Program-made: the position numbers and the translations under genes | Source: Macrosoma leucophasiata | Taxonomy: Eukaryota > Arthropoda > Insecta > Lepidoptera > Hedylidae | Direction of reading: 5' to 3' | Assembly (NCBI GenBank): GCA_036365455.1 | Contig: JAWQUS010000009.1 | Location: forward strand, 4,494,001 to 4,558,000 | DNA length: 64,000 nt | Shown: positions 1 to 10,035 of the stretch, piece by piece | Layout of the letters: every line of letters starts with the position of its first letter | Numbering within the stretch: the first letter of the stretch is position 1 | The notes under the pieces: model-generated | The model's database searches: none | Seen by the model: the letters and a program-made list of their open reading frames with translations, nothing else | Told to the model about the DNA's origin: nothing

Positions 1-575
1 AGCCTATGTCATTCAGTGAAGATGCAGCTTTCTACTGGTGAAAAAATTTTTGAAATCGATGAAATAGTTTTTGTGTGAAAACGTTACGAAGATACATACT
101 AAAACATAAATGTTTCCTCTTAATAATATTACTTAGTACTGAATATACTGGTTACTGTTTAAAACGAATCGCTGTGCAGTATGCTGGATGGATGCACGAT
201 TATAGATTTCTTAAATTACTTTCGTTGCACATTATAACTTCGTTTCACGCAGCAAAAGTGTGTGTATCAGCTCCGACGTGCGATCGGAGTTTACTCGGTG
301 TACGTAAGGAGATCGCTAGTGTGCGGACAAATGAAACCCGTCCGTTTGGTTGCAGCGTTCTCGGGGGAATGTCGTAATGCCTAAACTGTTGTGTTACACT
401 TTTGTGTGATTTTACTCCTTATATTTTTTTTTACATCGGGCCTTATATCTCAAAATAAGGTGTACACTCCAAAAACCTCAGTTTATTTGAATTTGTCATT
501 TCCTATATCTATGAACTTTCCTAGATCTCCCTAGTAAAGTATTGTCGCAGACGTCGCAATGGTCTCAGTACAAAT
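1..575. other. gene-free stretch
   Basis: I see no gene here. A 100-codon open frame at 75-377 has no recognisable domain or gene-like structure. The sequence looks like intergenic DNA with old repeat debris. Confidence 0.5.
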
Positions 576-627
576 CGTAACAGCCACCTAACCATACCCT
601 GATGAGTATTGCTTGCCGAAAAATTGC

Positions 628-1065
628 GTTTTGGCGGGAACCTTGAAAGTGGCGTGTGGTGCTCTTATTATAATTCGTTTTATTGATGTATTTTTGAGTT
701 ATATTAAATACAGTTGGTGGGATTTTGTTTGTTATAGGTTTATTACAATACCCGTGTATAGTGCAATAGAATAACAGTGCGAAAACACGGTCTTTTAGGT
801 TGCCTCCAAAACTCCATTTTATATGTTCTGATAAAGTAGCCATCGCTTTACTCGATTTACTGACTGTGTCTCACACACAGATTTATTATACTACTTCGGT
901 CTCACTTCACTGACATAGTATATGGTTGACTGACTGACTAATTCTAAAAAAACTTTTACGCTGCTTTCATAAACAATACGAAATATCTTTTTACTTGACA
1001 CTGGCAATAAGCGGATATATATGCAAATTATGCAATGCCGTTTTAAATTAAATAAAAAAAATTGC
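628..1065. repeat. dispersed repeat, copy 1 (partner at 13995-14360)
   Basis: About 430 bp is clearly homologous, in the same orientation, to 13995-14360. Both copies open with GTTTTGGCGGGAACCTTGAA, share 'ATAACAGTGCGAAAACACG' and 'AAGTAGCCATCGCTTTACTC', and end after 'TTACTTGACACTGGCAATA' in an A-rich stretch. The A-rich end suggests a retroposed sequence, but I recognise no family and see no coding potential. Confidence 0.7.
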
Positions 1066-1127
1066 GTGAGCATCGATCGATAAGGCATCTTTACACTCAT
1101 GCGACCTTCTCGTTCGCATTCTCGACC

Positions 1128-2958
1128 AGAATCAGAATCAGAATCAGAAACTCATTTATTCATTTAGGATGACAGACACCTCTTATGCCACGTCAAAAAC
1201 AAACAAAATAAATTAAAGTGAACAACAATTGATATACATGTCAAACAAGATAAAAAATATATGTAAAGTCAAGAATATCACTAAGATAAAACTAAATGTA
1301 ATAAACTAATGTAAAAAGTATATCAGTAGAATGTCTCATTTCCCCTTTACAAACTGATAACAAAGAGTAAAAAGAGAAGAGTCATTCTTTTTCTTTTCTT
1401 TTTCACTGGCAAAGTTCCAAAGGCCAATATGATCTGAGAAAAACGGCCGGAAAAAACTCAGTCGGCTCTTTTAAAAATATCTCTTAAGCATATTTTTACA
1501 ATTTTCCTTAATTTAAACAAATTTAAAATTAACAATATAATATCAACATTACATTTTAATTATTACATTTAACACCCTTGTGGAGCTAGATCAGCATTTA
1601 GCCAAACATTTCTATCCTTGAGATAGTCCTCGAGTTTATAGTAAGCCTTTTTGCGTTTAATTAATGCTTTGAATTTACTATCGGTGAGTTCAGCAATCCC
1701 GGATGGGATCTTGTTATAAAATTCTACACTATATTTTAGGAAAGATGTATTAGTTTTCGTCAGTCGAAAACTTGGCAGAGACAGCTTGTTCTTATTCCTG
1801 GTATTATAACTATGCCTATCGGAGATTTTATCAAACAGATGTAAATTTTTCCTCGCGAAAAGTATATTTTCATAGATGTTATGGCAAGGGACTGTCATTA
1901 TATTTATTTCTTTAAATAGTTCTTTCAAAGAATCACGACTACGTAAGTTAAACATCGCTCTAATGGCTCTCTTCTGTAATACGAAAATTGATTGTACGTC
2001 AGCCGCTCGACCCCACAATAAAATACCATAGGACATGACACTGTGAAAATAGCTAAAATAAACATGTCTTGCAGTGTCTATATCAGTTAATTGCCTAATT
2101 TTTCTAACAACATAAGCTGCGGCACTCAGACGTTTCGCTAACTGCCTAATATGTGGTCCCCATTGTAACTTCGAGTCAAGCGTTATTCCCAAGAAGGTAG
2201 CGTCATCAACAAATTGAATTTTGTCATTGTTTATAAAAATGTCTCCTTCTTTATTTTTTACATTATGGAGGGTAAAACGGATACATTTGGTTTTTTTACT
2301 ATTCAGTGCAAGATTATTGACAGTAAACCATTTATGTACTTCTCCTTATTTACAGTATCGTAATCTGGATTTCGTCTGTTCACTTTAAAAACTATTGAAG
2401 TATCGTCTGCAAATAAAATTGTTTTGGGCATACTATTAGGCATCAAATGAAGTAAATCATTAACGTAGACTAAAAACAGAAATGGTCCTAATATTGAGCC
2501 CTGTGGGACACCCATTCCTGTCTTTGCACCTTGAGATTTTACTCCATTCACTTGAACTACTTGTTCCCGATCCTTAAGTTAAGATTGAACAAGTTGAAGA
2601 GCTTTATTTTCAAGTCCATAATGATCAAGTTTGCCAATTAATGTATTGTGATCCACGCAGTCAAACGCCTTTGAAAGGTCGCAAAATATACCTATAGCAT
2701 CTTGTGAATCCTCCTAAGCTTCAAAAATATGTTTTATTAAAGCAACACCGGCATCGGTTGTACAACGTCCTTTTGTAAAACCAAATTGCTGTTCGTGTAA
2801 GATGTTATTTGTATTGAAATGTTGCAGCAATTGAGTAAGCATTAGTTTTTCGAACACTTTACTGAGAACGGGCAGAATAGATACCGGTCTATAATTATTT
2901 GGGTTTTTATTGTCACCTGATTTAAATAACGTCGTACCAGATTTATTTTTAGTAAAGT
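1128..2958 (-). pseudogene. broken CR1/Jockey-like LINE, reverse transcriptase to 3' tail
   Basis: This is the 3' part of a non-LTR retrotransposon on the minus strand. Three frame-shifted pieces read in order. 2965-2714 carries the RT N-terminal part (NPNNYRPVSILPVLSKVFEK, QFGFTKGR). 2551-2303 carries the RT core ([18 protein letters not shown] and FADDT, the catalytic Asp pair). 2192-1569 carries the thumb and C-terminal region (GITLDSKLQWGPHI, SYGILLWG). The 3' end near 1128-1150 is a short tandem repeat that reads (TTCTGA)n on the minus strand, as in CR1/L2-type elements rather than poly(A). The endonuclease and ORF1 are absent, so the copy is 5'-truncated. Stops and frameshifts make it dead. 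The truncation point coincides with a large palindrome. Confidence 0.9.
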
Positions 2959-2991
2959 TATACACTTTACTAAAAATAAATCTGGTACGAC
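2931..2991. repeat. perfect 28-bp inverted repeat at the LINE 5' junction
   Basis: The arms 2931-2958 and 2964-2991 are exact reverse complements around a 5-bp loop. The left arm is LINE sequence from the RT domain; the right arm is the same LINE sequence inverted. It marks the exact 5' breakpoint of the LINE copy. Confidence 0.95.
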
Positions 2992-3229
2992 TCCCTGATC
3001 AATACATATGTTATCTTTTCTCGCCCGAGAAACCCTTTGAAGCGGGCAAAAAAATACCGATTCGGAAAACAGGCAAGCCCGACAACGAGACGGCAAGAAA
3101 GCAATTACATTCACGCCTCTCGGGCGTTCTCGGGAGTTCTCGGCGTGAGTTTGGAGGCCTTTGGAGACGCTTTGTTCTGTCTGTGGTAACAGATGACAAA
3201 ATTAAGTTGACAGACTTGACTACTTGACA

Positions 3230-3356
3230 TGACAGTGAGTTGACAGTGTGACATTTATTTGTTTTCTTATCGGACAATGTGTTGTGGTTTTTAATTTTAC
3301 TTTCAGAAGCTACAGAAATTCTGAAAAGCAAAAGTGTTTAAACTAAATACTTAAAA
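3230..3356 (+). promoter_or_regulatory. probable 5' UTR and core promoter of the CHRAC-16 gene
   Basis: The 127 bp before the ATG lack repeats and an obvious TATA box. The start context is AAAAATGA, a common insect context with A at -3. The transcription start cannot be fixed from sequence. Confidence 0.3.
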
Positions 3357-4139
3357 ATGACTACACCGAAAGCTGAAAAAGAATTACATTTACCCCTATC
3401 CAGAGTGAAAACAATTATGAAAAGTTCACCTGAGGTGGATGCAGTTGGACCTGAGCCTCTGTATTTAGTGACAAAAGTAACCGTAAGTTCTTCGCGTACC
3501 GGCTTTACACATACAGTATACTTAAAACTTAATGCGTACGTGTTATCGCTGCGAAAAAGGATACATAAATGCTTATTCTGTTATCTACTACAGACATCAA
3601 TCAGGACGTGTTTCAAGAGGGGAAATCAGGCAGGACATTGAAGTATCTATTCTATACGTAGTATTATTACATATTCTCTGCTTTCGGTCTTTAACTCGCA
3701 TGACACTCGCCTTCTTTCTCACCTGTGTGGTCATGGAGAGCTAAGAGACTGGCACAAAGTTGACATCACCAACTTCACTCAGTGGCATTTCAGTCTTATG
3801 CATACTGTACCTAACTTATTCTTTAGTTAATTATTCCACAATTTATTAATTCATATTTTATTTCAGGAATTATTTGTAACTGATCTCGCGAAACGTGCTC
3901 AAAAAAACACTAAAGGCAGCTTGTTAGAATATAAACACATAGCCGAAGTTGTTCAAGATGATGATACATTGGACTTTCTACGAGAAATAATGCCACGAAA
4001 GATAACAGTTAGACAGTTCAAGGAGTTGATGGCAAGAAAGGCAGCACGGGGCAACAACTCTGACGATGACACCACTGACGAATCTAGTGAGGAGGAAACT
4101 AGCGAAGGGAGCTCTAGTAGCAACGAGAATGAAGAATGA
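3357..4139 (+). CDS. Chrac-16: CHRAC-16/CHRAC1-like histone-fold protein
   Basis: Two exons: 3357-3482 and 3867-4139, with a 384-bp intron (donor GTAAGT, acceptor TTTCAG, phase 0), giving 132 aa. Residues 10-23 (HLPLSRVKTIMKSS) are the signature start of the CHRAC-16 histone fold. Across the splice it reads YLVTKVTELFVTDLAKRA, matching helix 2 of the family, then the third helix region LEYKHIAEVVQDDDTLDFL and a conserved KITVRQFKELM. The tail from about residue 107 is acidic and serine-rich (SDDDTTDESSEEE), as in the fly protein of about 140 aa. In known systems CHRAC-16 pairs with CHRAC-14 as an H2A/H2B-like dimer and helps ISWI/ACF slide nucleosomes in the nucleus. The start is the only ATG upstream of the motif in frame. 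Its relatives POLE4 and NF-YC are less likely because of the LPLSRVKTIMKSS start and acidic tail. Confidence 0.92.
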
Positions 4140-4935
4140 CATTAATTTTAAGCGCCTCCTTTAGTTGTGTTATGAACATTTTTGTTGTGCTGTAAAATAT
4201 TGCATGATTGTGGTTTTTCTTTGCTGAAATCTCAATGTTAGTAACTATCTTTTTTTTTATTTCATAGAGTGGCAAATAAGCATGTGGTATATGCTGGTAG
4301 TAAATGAATACTGTGGCCTATAAGCATATGGTATATGCTGGTAGTAAGTGAATACTGTGGCCTATAAACATTTCCATAATAACCAGAGCTTTCTAGGTTT
4401 TTAACAGGTTCATTGCCATTCTTGAAGCCTTAGCTATTTGTTCAATTGAAATATTTAAATTTTGAATAGGTATGATGGAAAAAATACCTTCTAATTCATG
4501 AAAGTATGGCCAAAATATACATCACAAATTGTAGAATGTGTTTTTTTGGTACTGCAACTTGATTTTATAATAATTCTAAGAATATATAAATCTCATTTAA
4601 CAGTAGGTGGGTTAGTGTAGTTCACAAGTTGACAATAATGAAATATAAAGATAATGATCGTAAAAATACCAACCATAGTTTGTCTGTATTTTATATTTTA
4701 AATAAATAACACTAGAAGTTTTTTTTTGGTACTTACCTCCTTAAAATAATATAAAAGATTGTTAAATATAGTTAAGATATCATGGTTGAAACAGGTCTTA
4801 AACATCTTAAACATTATTTTGTTAATAATGTATAATAATAATATGTAATTTAAGATGAATAAGAATGAAATACCAATAACTATTTGACGAGATGTGTGTA
4901 AATATTGAATTGAATAAATGTTATTTTGAATCCTT
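4140..4935 (+). other. 3' UTR of the CHRAC-16 gene with polyadenylation signal
   Basis: AT-rich, non-coding sequence follows the stop codon. An AATAAA at 4913-4918, followed by T/GT-rich sequence, is the best poly(A) signal; another AATAAA lies near 4701. The end of the transcript is inferred. Confidence 0.45.
4271..4370. repeat. 44-bp tandem duplication in the 3' UTR
   Basis: Two adjacent 44-bp units (4271-4314 and 4315-4358), each containing GGTATATGCTGGTAGTAA and ending AATACTGTG, followed by the first 12 bases of a third. The units differ at only a few positions, so the duplication is young. Confidence 0.9.
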
Positions 4936-6700
4936 CTGAATCACGTGTGGTCGATTTTCTATAATCTCATTTACTTCTATTTTGTTGGCTAACTTGATTA
5001 CTTACATAAAAAAATATATTATTTACTTAATTCAAATACTTATATTCCGTTTATACAAACAGTAACAAAATAGAAGCACAAATTGTAGTACAAAATATCG
5101 TCACTGTTATGGTGACCTTAGTTAGCAGTTGTGTGCCTTCCCACTGTAAATAAAACCATGCGGTTACCATTGACCTCACTCACAACATGACGGCCAGTAG
5201 TTTTTATCTGCGTTTATTGCATCTAAAGAGGTTCCTAGACTAGTTCTTTTCGAAGACCACTCTCAACAGTTTCTTAGTGTCAATGGATCCATAAAAAAGA
5301 TTGAACTGCATTTCTACTCGTTGAAGTTATTGCCTACTTTTCCTAGAAATGTGGCATCCGATATAAAGTACTTTGAATATGGTAGGTATATCTACGGTAA
5401 ATGGTGAAATAACTATGATATAACATTTTATTTAGATTAGGTCGATATCAGAATTGAACGAAACTTTGACATCCTTTTTTGTAGGCCGGCTACGACACTA
5501 GAAACGTAGCTCAAAGTTGTTTGCGACTACTACGACGATGAGAAAAAATCTACGCAGACAATTACCCATTGATTTTGTGTAAAATTCCGACAGAGGGCGT
5601 TTGTACCACGCGCAGCATGGGGTGCCGTTTCTTCAAGTACATTATTAAAATATGATCAAATAGATAGGTATCACTCGTAAACTCGTAACCTAAGAAGTAG
5701 GCTTTACTGTAATTATTTTCCTTTTGGACTTTCACACCTCCCAATGAAATCATTTAACTGGATGGGGAACACTTAACAAAAACTGGCACTTTCAAGCTAC
5801 ATGCTACACTGATCCCTTTATCGAAAAATGTTCGTTAAATACCCCCAATACCTTTTTTTCAAAGACCTATGTATTCAAAGATACTTTATGCCCTACACAA
5901 TGGGATGCGTGATAAAAGAACATGTCTGCTTAACGTGCAGCGTGGGTTTAGATACGGTCGGTCGACAGGTACCCTAAAATTAAATATTTAATTTTATAAC
6001 TTTTGCCGTAAAACGAATGCCTATGTAAATTCGTGCCAAAATACAGTCTCCAAGTTAAGCTGCGGACATACGGATACTGCGAAACTATATGAAGATTCCT
6101 TGTAGACTATGGAACCCGAAAGAGATTATTAAAATTTATGAGTATGTATGTTAAACTTACATAATTTAGCTAATTCAATTTGTGCAGATAATTGGTAAAC
6201 ATAACATTATCCTCGTGCATCTGACCTCGGAGCCTGTTACGTTTCTGAAGGCTCGCGGTTTCGCGTGTCAATATTAGCTGAATACACATCCGAACAAACG
6301 TATCATGCTTATGCGACAATTGGGGTCAAGTCAATTTCGGACCACAAAAGTGATAACTATTCATACTTATTACAAGTCTCAGTAATATGGTAGTAAGTTA
6401 CTAATGCTACGTTGGCTGGAGTTCCGGGAAGATTTTCCCATTTAGATTTCTCGAATGCCACCCTCTGAATAAACTTGTAGTTTCATGACATTCACCGTAC
6501 ATAACTTTTTTTTTGTTGGGCATATGAAGTCGGCTCGTATCGAGACGACAAGTCTACTTCACCGAGCAACTGGCGAGCGAAAAAGGCTCTTAGCCTTAAC
6601 CTTCTGTAAGTACGATTCCGTACATGAATGACATACGATTCCGTACATAAATGACATAGCATGACCGTTGACATAGCAATGTTTAACTACCTACCATAGA
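4936..6700. other. gene-free stretch with one small RT remnant
   Basis: No gene is visible. At 5916-5981 the + strand reads LLNVQRGFRYGRSTGTLK, resembling the Q-GFR-GRST segment of non-LTR reverse transcriptases, without flanking domains. At 6606-6660 GATTCCGTACAT(A/G)AATGACATA is duplicated in tandem. Confidence 0.4.
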
Positions 6701-6711
6701 ATTCTTAATAA

Positions 6712-6783
6712 CGTAACTTCACGCCTGTAATCCCCGAAGGGGTAGGCAGAGGTACCAGCATGCATTTAAGCATACATGCAAAC
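6712..6783 (-). mobile_element. tRNA-SINE, 3' part (other half at 9612-9861)
   Basis: Matches the tail of the tRNA-derived SINE seen at 41886, 45649 and 17635 (GGGGTAGGCAGAGG, then CATACATGCAAAC) and stops exactly at ATGCAAAC. The same SINE resumes at 9612, again beginning ATGCAAAC. It is one SINE copy split by the hAT element between. Confidence 0.92.
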
Positions 6784-7129
6784 TAGGGTTGTTGAGGATT
6801 CCTCTTCCTCTTCCTCATAATGAGGAAGATCCGCAATATTTTGGGTTCCTCAACCGTTTCCGCTTACTGAAAAATAAAAACAAAAAATTCCTCTTCCGCT
6901 ACCGCTTCCTCAAAATTTAAGAGGAATTTATAAGGAATTTCATTGCGCATGCGCGTCTCGTATCCATGGCAACGCACACACACGCCGCAGCGCGATGCCG
7001 GGCCGAACAAGCGAGCGAGACCTCCCCACCCGACACTGGCACTGTTCCTTGCTAGTTTGTTTTAATTTTATTGACATATATTACATACAATATGATGTTT
7101 ATACGCGTAAGCAACAAAAAAATTCGAAA

Positions 7130-7260
7130 TATTCGGGGCTTAACGGAACTGTATCTATGGCAATACCTATCTTCTCTTCCATCAATTGTCCCAGTGAACG
7201 ACTTCTTAGCAATGATGGAACCGGTTGTCAGGGAAAACAGCTTTCAAATTATTTTTTACT
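7130..7260 (+). pseudogene. hAT transposase C-terminal (dimerisation) remnant
   Basis: The frame reads SMAIPIFSSINCPSERLLSN, resembling the conserved hAT dimerisation segment (small residues, then PSER-(F/L)S-x-G). No N-terminal zinc finger or catalytic region remains, and the frame is ended by the Helitron inserted at 7259. It supplies coding evidence for the class assigned from the ends. Confidence 0.65.
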
Positions 7261-7448
7261 AGCGGCCCGCTCCGGCTTCGCCCGCGCTGCTCTGCTCCTA
7301 TTAGTTAGTAGCGTGATGATATATAGCCTATAGCCTTCCTCGATAAATGTGCTATCTAACATTGAAAGAACTATTCAAATCGGACCAGTAGTTCCTGAGA
7401 TTAGCGTGTTCAAACAAACAAACTCTTCAGCTTTATAATAATTAAAGA
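7259..7448 (-). mobile_element. short non-autonomous Helitron
   Basis: On the minus strand it begins TCTTTAATTATTATAAAG and ends GCGGGCCGCTAG, with A before and T after, as expected for Helitron insertion between A and T. A GC-rich hairpin precedes CTAG. The internal text (AACTACTGGTCCGATTTGAA) matches common lepidopteran Helitron relics. Confidence 0.8.
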
Positions 7449-7845
7449 TAAAAATTAACCTCTCTACAATTAATTTTGATTAATGGTATTCAATTCTTTT
7501 AATTTGTATAATAATATTCGACTTAAGTACCTAATTAACAAAGAAATAAAGACTGCATTCTTATTTTCATTTCAAATTTCTTAATTACATTGTATCATTC
7601 ACTCATCTTTTTCTGTGTGCGTGTGTTGTGTAGATACGAGTATGTTACTGAACTCGTCCGTAACTGCTGGACCGATTTTGATGATTCATTATTGTGTCTG
7701 TTTTGAGAATGGTATAGATTCATAGTTTGGGCCACTGGAAAATGCCCTTTTAATTATTTATTTTGTATGTATGTACGTCTGTAGTTATGTACATAGAGAC
7801 AGGACAGCGGATTTTGGGGGTTGGGTCTCCTCTCCTTTCATCTTT

Positions 7846-7988
7846 CTAAAGCGCGCAAGGCCTCACGGCTGGTGTAGAACGCAAGCTATCTACTCGATTA
7901 AGCGATATGGGTGCGGTCGGGTATGTGACGGGTGACCACTAGTGGCAAATTAAAATGCGCGTTTCCGTGCTTCGGAGAGCACGTTAGG
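7846..7988 (+). mobile_element. RTE-like retroposon with (ATT)n tail, 5' part
   Basis: Matches the start of the copy at 37326 (GGCTGGTGTAGA, AAATTAAAATGCGCGTTTCC, GGAG(A/G)GCACGTTA). It stops at the TTAA target of the inserted element and resumes at 8969. Confidence 0.85.
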
Positions 7989-8968
7989 CCCGTTTATTCC
8001 CATCGGCCTCCTCTGAGACGACACCGGGGTGGTCGTTAGTTTCATTTGCCCCCTTCATAGTTATACTGCAATGGTTTATTCACATTTCGCATCGGACGTT
8101 AGGTACCAATAGTCGAAAATTGACTCAAAATATAGATCCAAGATGGCGGCTGCATGAAGTTGTCAACTTTTTCGTCATGGGTGTCGTTTTCATGGTTCAT
8201 GAGGGTGTTGAATCCGATAGTGGTGTCAAAATGTAAATCCAAGATGGCGGCTACATGGAGTTAACTACTTTTTCGTCATGGGTGTCGTTTTCTTGGTTCA
8301 TGAGGGTGTTGAATTCGATAGTAGTGTGTCAAAATGTAAACCCAAGATGGCGGTCAGACTTTTTCTTTAAAAATATGATATGGGTATCAATATCGAGGTT
8401 TTTGGGGTGCTGATTACGAAAATGCATCCGATCTGAAAAATTATGACATTGCCGTAATGACGTAATGCCGTAAAACACCCATGACGAAAAAGTTGACAAT
8501 TCCATGCAGCCGCCATCTTGAATTTACATTTTGACACCACTATCGAATTCAACACCCTCAAGAACCATGAATACGACACACCCATGTCGAAAAAGTTGTC
8601 AATTCCATGCAGCCGCCATCTTGAATTTACATTTTGACACCACTATCGGATTCAACACCCTTATGAACCATGTAAACGACACCCATGACGAAACATTTGA
8701 CAACTTCTAGCATCCGCCATCTTGGATCCATATTTTGACACCACTATCGAATTCAACACCCACAAGAACCATGAAAACGACACTCATGACGAAATCATTG
8801 ACAAATTGTCAAATTGAAAAATTGTCACTCAAGTCAATTTTCTACTATTGGTACCTAACGTCCGATACGAAATGTGAATAAACCATTGCAGTATAACTAT
8901 GAAAGGGGCAAATGAAATTAACGACCACCCCGGTGCCGGTCTCAGAGGGGGCCGATGGGAATAAAGGG
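7989..8968. mobile_element. 980-bp TTAA-flanked fold-back element (piggyBac-like MITE)
   Basis: Terminal inverted repeats of about 140 bp start CCC-TTTATTCCCATCGGCC on both sides. The element is flanked by TTAG (7984-7987, a mutated TTAA) and TTAA (8969-8972). The uninterrupted retroposon copy at 37326 has a single TTAA at 37448-37451 at the same site. Internally, units of about 105 bp containing AAGATGGCGGCT run forward on the left (from about 8135) and inverted on the right (to about 8730). There is no coding potential. TTAA duplication plus CCC ends point to piggyBac-type mobilisation. Confidence 0.88.
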
Positions 8969-9195
8969 TTAAGCCGACGGTCCCGGTTGCTATAGATAAA
9001 TAGCAGTCGTTAAACATTGTCCCAGGCCATATGTATGGGCGGTTTGAAAACATCCGACAGCGGGTTGGCCACTAACCGTTATCTCCACCAACCCGCATTG
9101 GAGCAGCGTGGTGGAGTAAGCTCCAGGCCTCCCCTCAAGAAGGGAAGAGACTCGTGCCCAGCAGTGGGACGTTTCAACGGTTCATTATTATTATT
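8969..9195 (+). mobile_element. RTE-like retroposon, 3' part with (ATT)n tail
   Basis: Continues 7846-7988: CCGACGGTCCCGGTTGCTAT, GGGCGGTTTGAAAACATCCG, GTGCCCAGCAGTGGGACGT, then an ATT microsatellite tail. The simple-repeat tail and shared ends in five copies in this window fit the 3' end of an RTE-clade LINE or a SINE derived from one. Confidence 0.85.
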
Positions 9196-9202
9196 ATATC
9201 AT

Positions 9203-9488
9203 TAACTGCCTCAGTAGCGTAGTGGTAGCAGGCCAATACTATTACGCTGGGGGTCCTGGGTTCGATTCCCGGGTCGGGGACTATCAGAGATAACGAATAA
9301 AAATCCTATAACTCTGGTGCTATTGGGATTTTTCCATTTTCTGGAAGTTTCCCAGTAGGGTTCTCGGATTTTGGCAATATGCCCGGAGATGGCGTAACCG
9401 GCGAGTCTTGGGTGTTTGCATGTATGCTTGAATGCATGCATTTACCTCTGCCTACCCCTTCGGGGATTACAGGCGTGAAATTACGTAC
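9203..9488 (+). mobile_element. tRNA-derived SINE inside the hAT element
   Basis: The head at 9207-9280 is tRNA-like: A-box region TAGCGTAGTGGTAGC and B box GGTTCGATTCC. The body follows (TTTTTCCATTTTCTGGAA) and then the tail ACCCCTTCGGGGATTACAGG. It lies in opposite orientation to the split SINE that hosts the hAT element. Confidence 0.88.
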
Positions 9489-9596
9489 GTTCTTCCTCTT
9501 CCGCTTCCTCTTCCTCATTAAAAAATACTCTTCCTCATCCGCATCCTCTAAATTTGCGCGTCACAATTCCTCTTCCTCCTCTTCCTCATAATCACT
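9489..9596. repeat. CTTCCTC-rich subterminal repeat of the hAT element
   Basis: Dense TTCCTCTTCCTC/CGCTTCCTC runs mirror the ones near the left end (6800-6905). Short motif clusters near the ends are typical transposase-binding subterminal repeats of hAT elements; that role is inference. Confidence 0.7.
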
Positions 9597-9611
9597 TCCT
9601 CAACAACCCTA

Positions 9612-9861
9612 ATGCAAACACCCACGATTCGCCGGTTACGTTTTGGCCCATGTAACAGGTGGCGAGCCCGTTGACATCTCCGGACACATTATTACTGTAC
9701 TGTAAGTACTGGGAAATTTCCAGAAAATGGAAAAATCCCAACAGAACCACAGATAAAGGACTCTACACCATTATCTCTGATAACCCCTACCCGGGAATCG
9801 AACCCAGGACCTCAGCGTAGTAGTAGTGGCCTGCTACCACTAGGCTACCGAGGCAGTTAAA
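9612..9861 (-). mobile_element. tRNA-SINE, head part (other half at 6712-6783)
   Basis: Resumes the SINE interrupted at 6783 and runs to the tRNA-like head (B box at GGGAATCGAACCC, A box in CTACCACTAGGCTACCGAGG on the complement). Together the two pieces form a full copy of about 310 bp. Confidence 0.9.
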
Positions 9862-10035
9862 TTGGTGAATACACGCAGTAGCCAATAAAATATCTATATA
9901 AAACCAGATAATATCAATGTAGGTACATAGATGCGTTGACACGCCTGAGGTTGCGTTATGACTCAGGAGCCTCAAGAGTGTCAACGAATCTAATACGGTA
10001 CTGTGACGGTATTATTAGGTACAAATAACTACACC

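Larger units (their letters stand above)
6784..9611 (+). mobile_element. 2.8-kb hAT element with nested insertions
   Basis: Terminal inverted repeats TAGGGTTGTTGAGGA (6784-6798 and its complement at 9597-9611) lie inside an 8-bp target duplication, ATGCAAAC (6776-6783 and 9612-9619), in the middle of a SINE. Subterminal regions at both ends are rich in TTCCTC/GAGGAA repeats. An internal transposase remnant (7130-7260) supports hAT. Later insertions inside it are a Helitron (7259-7448), an RTE-like retroposon (7846-9195, itself interrupted) and a second tRNA-SINE (about 9203-9488). Confidence 0.9.

Noticed and set aside
75..377. 100-aa open frame as a gene at the window start
   Set aside because: No family resemblance and gene-unlike composition.
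9207..9280. tRNA gene
   Set aside because: A and B boxes are present but acceptor-stem pairing is missing and the sequence runs into a SINE body. The same applies to 42130-42200, 45890-45955, 49818-49890, 56345-56430 and 58385-58476.
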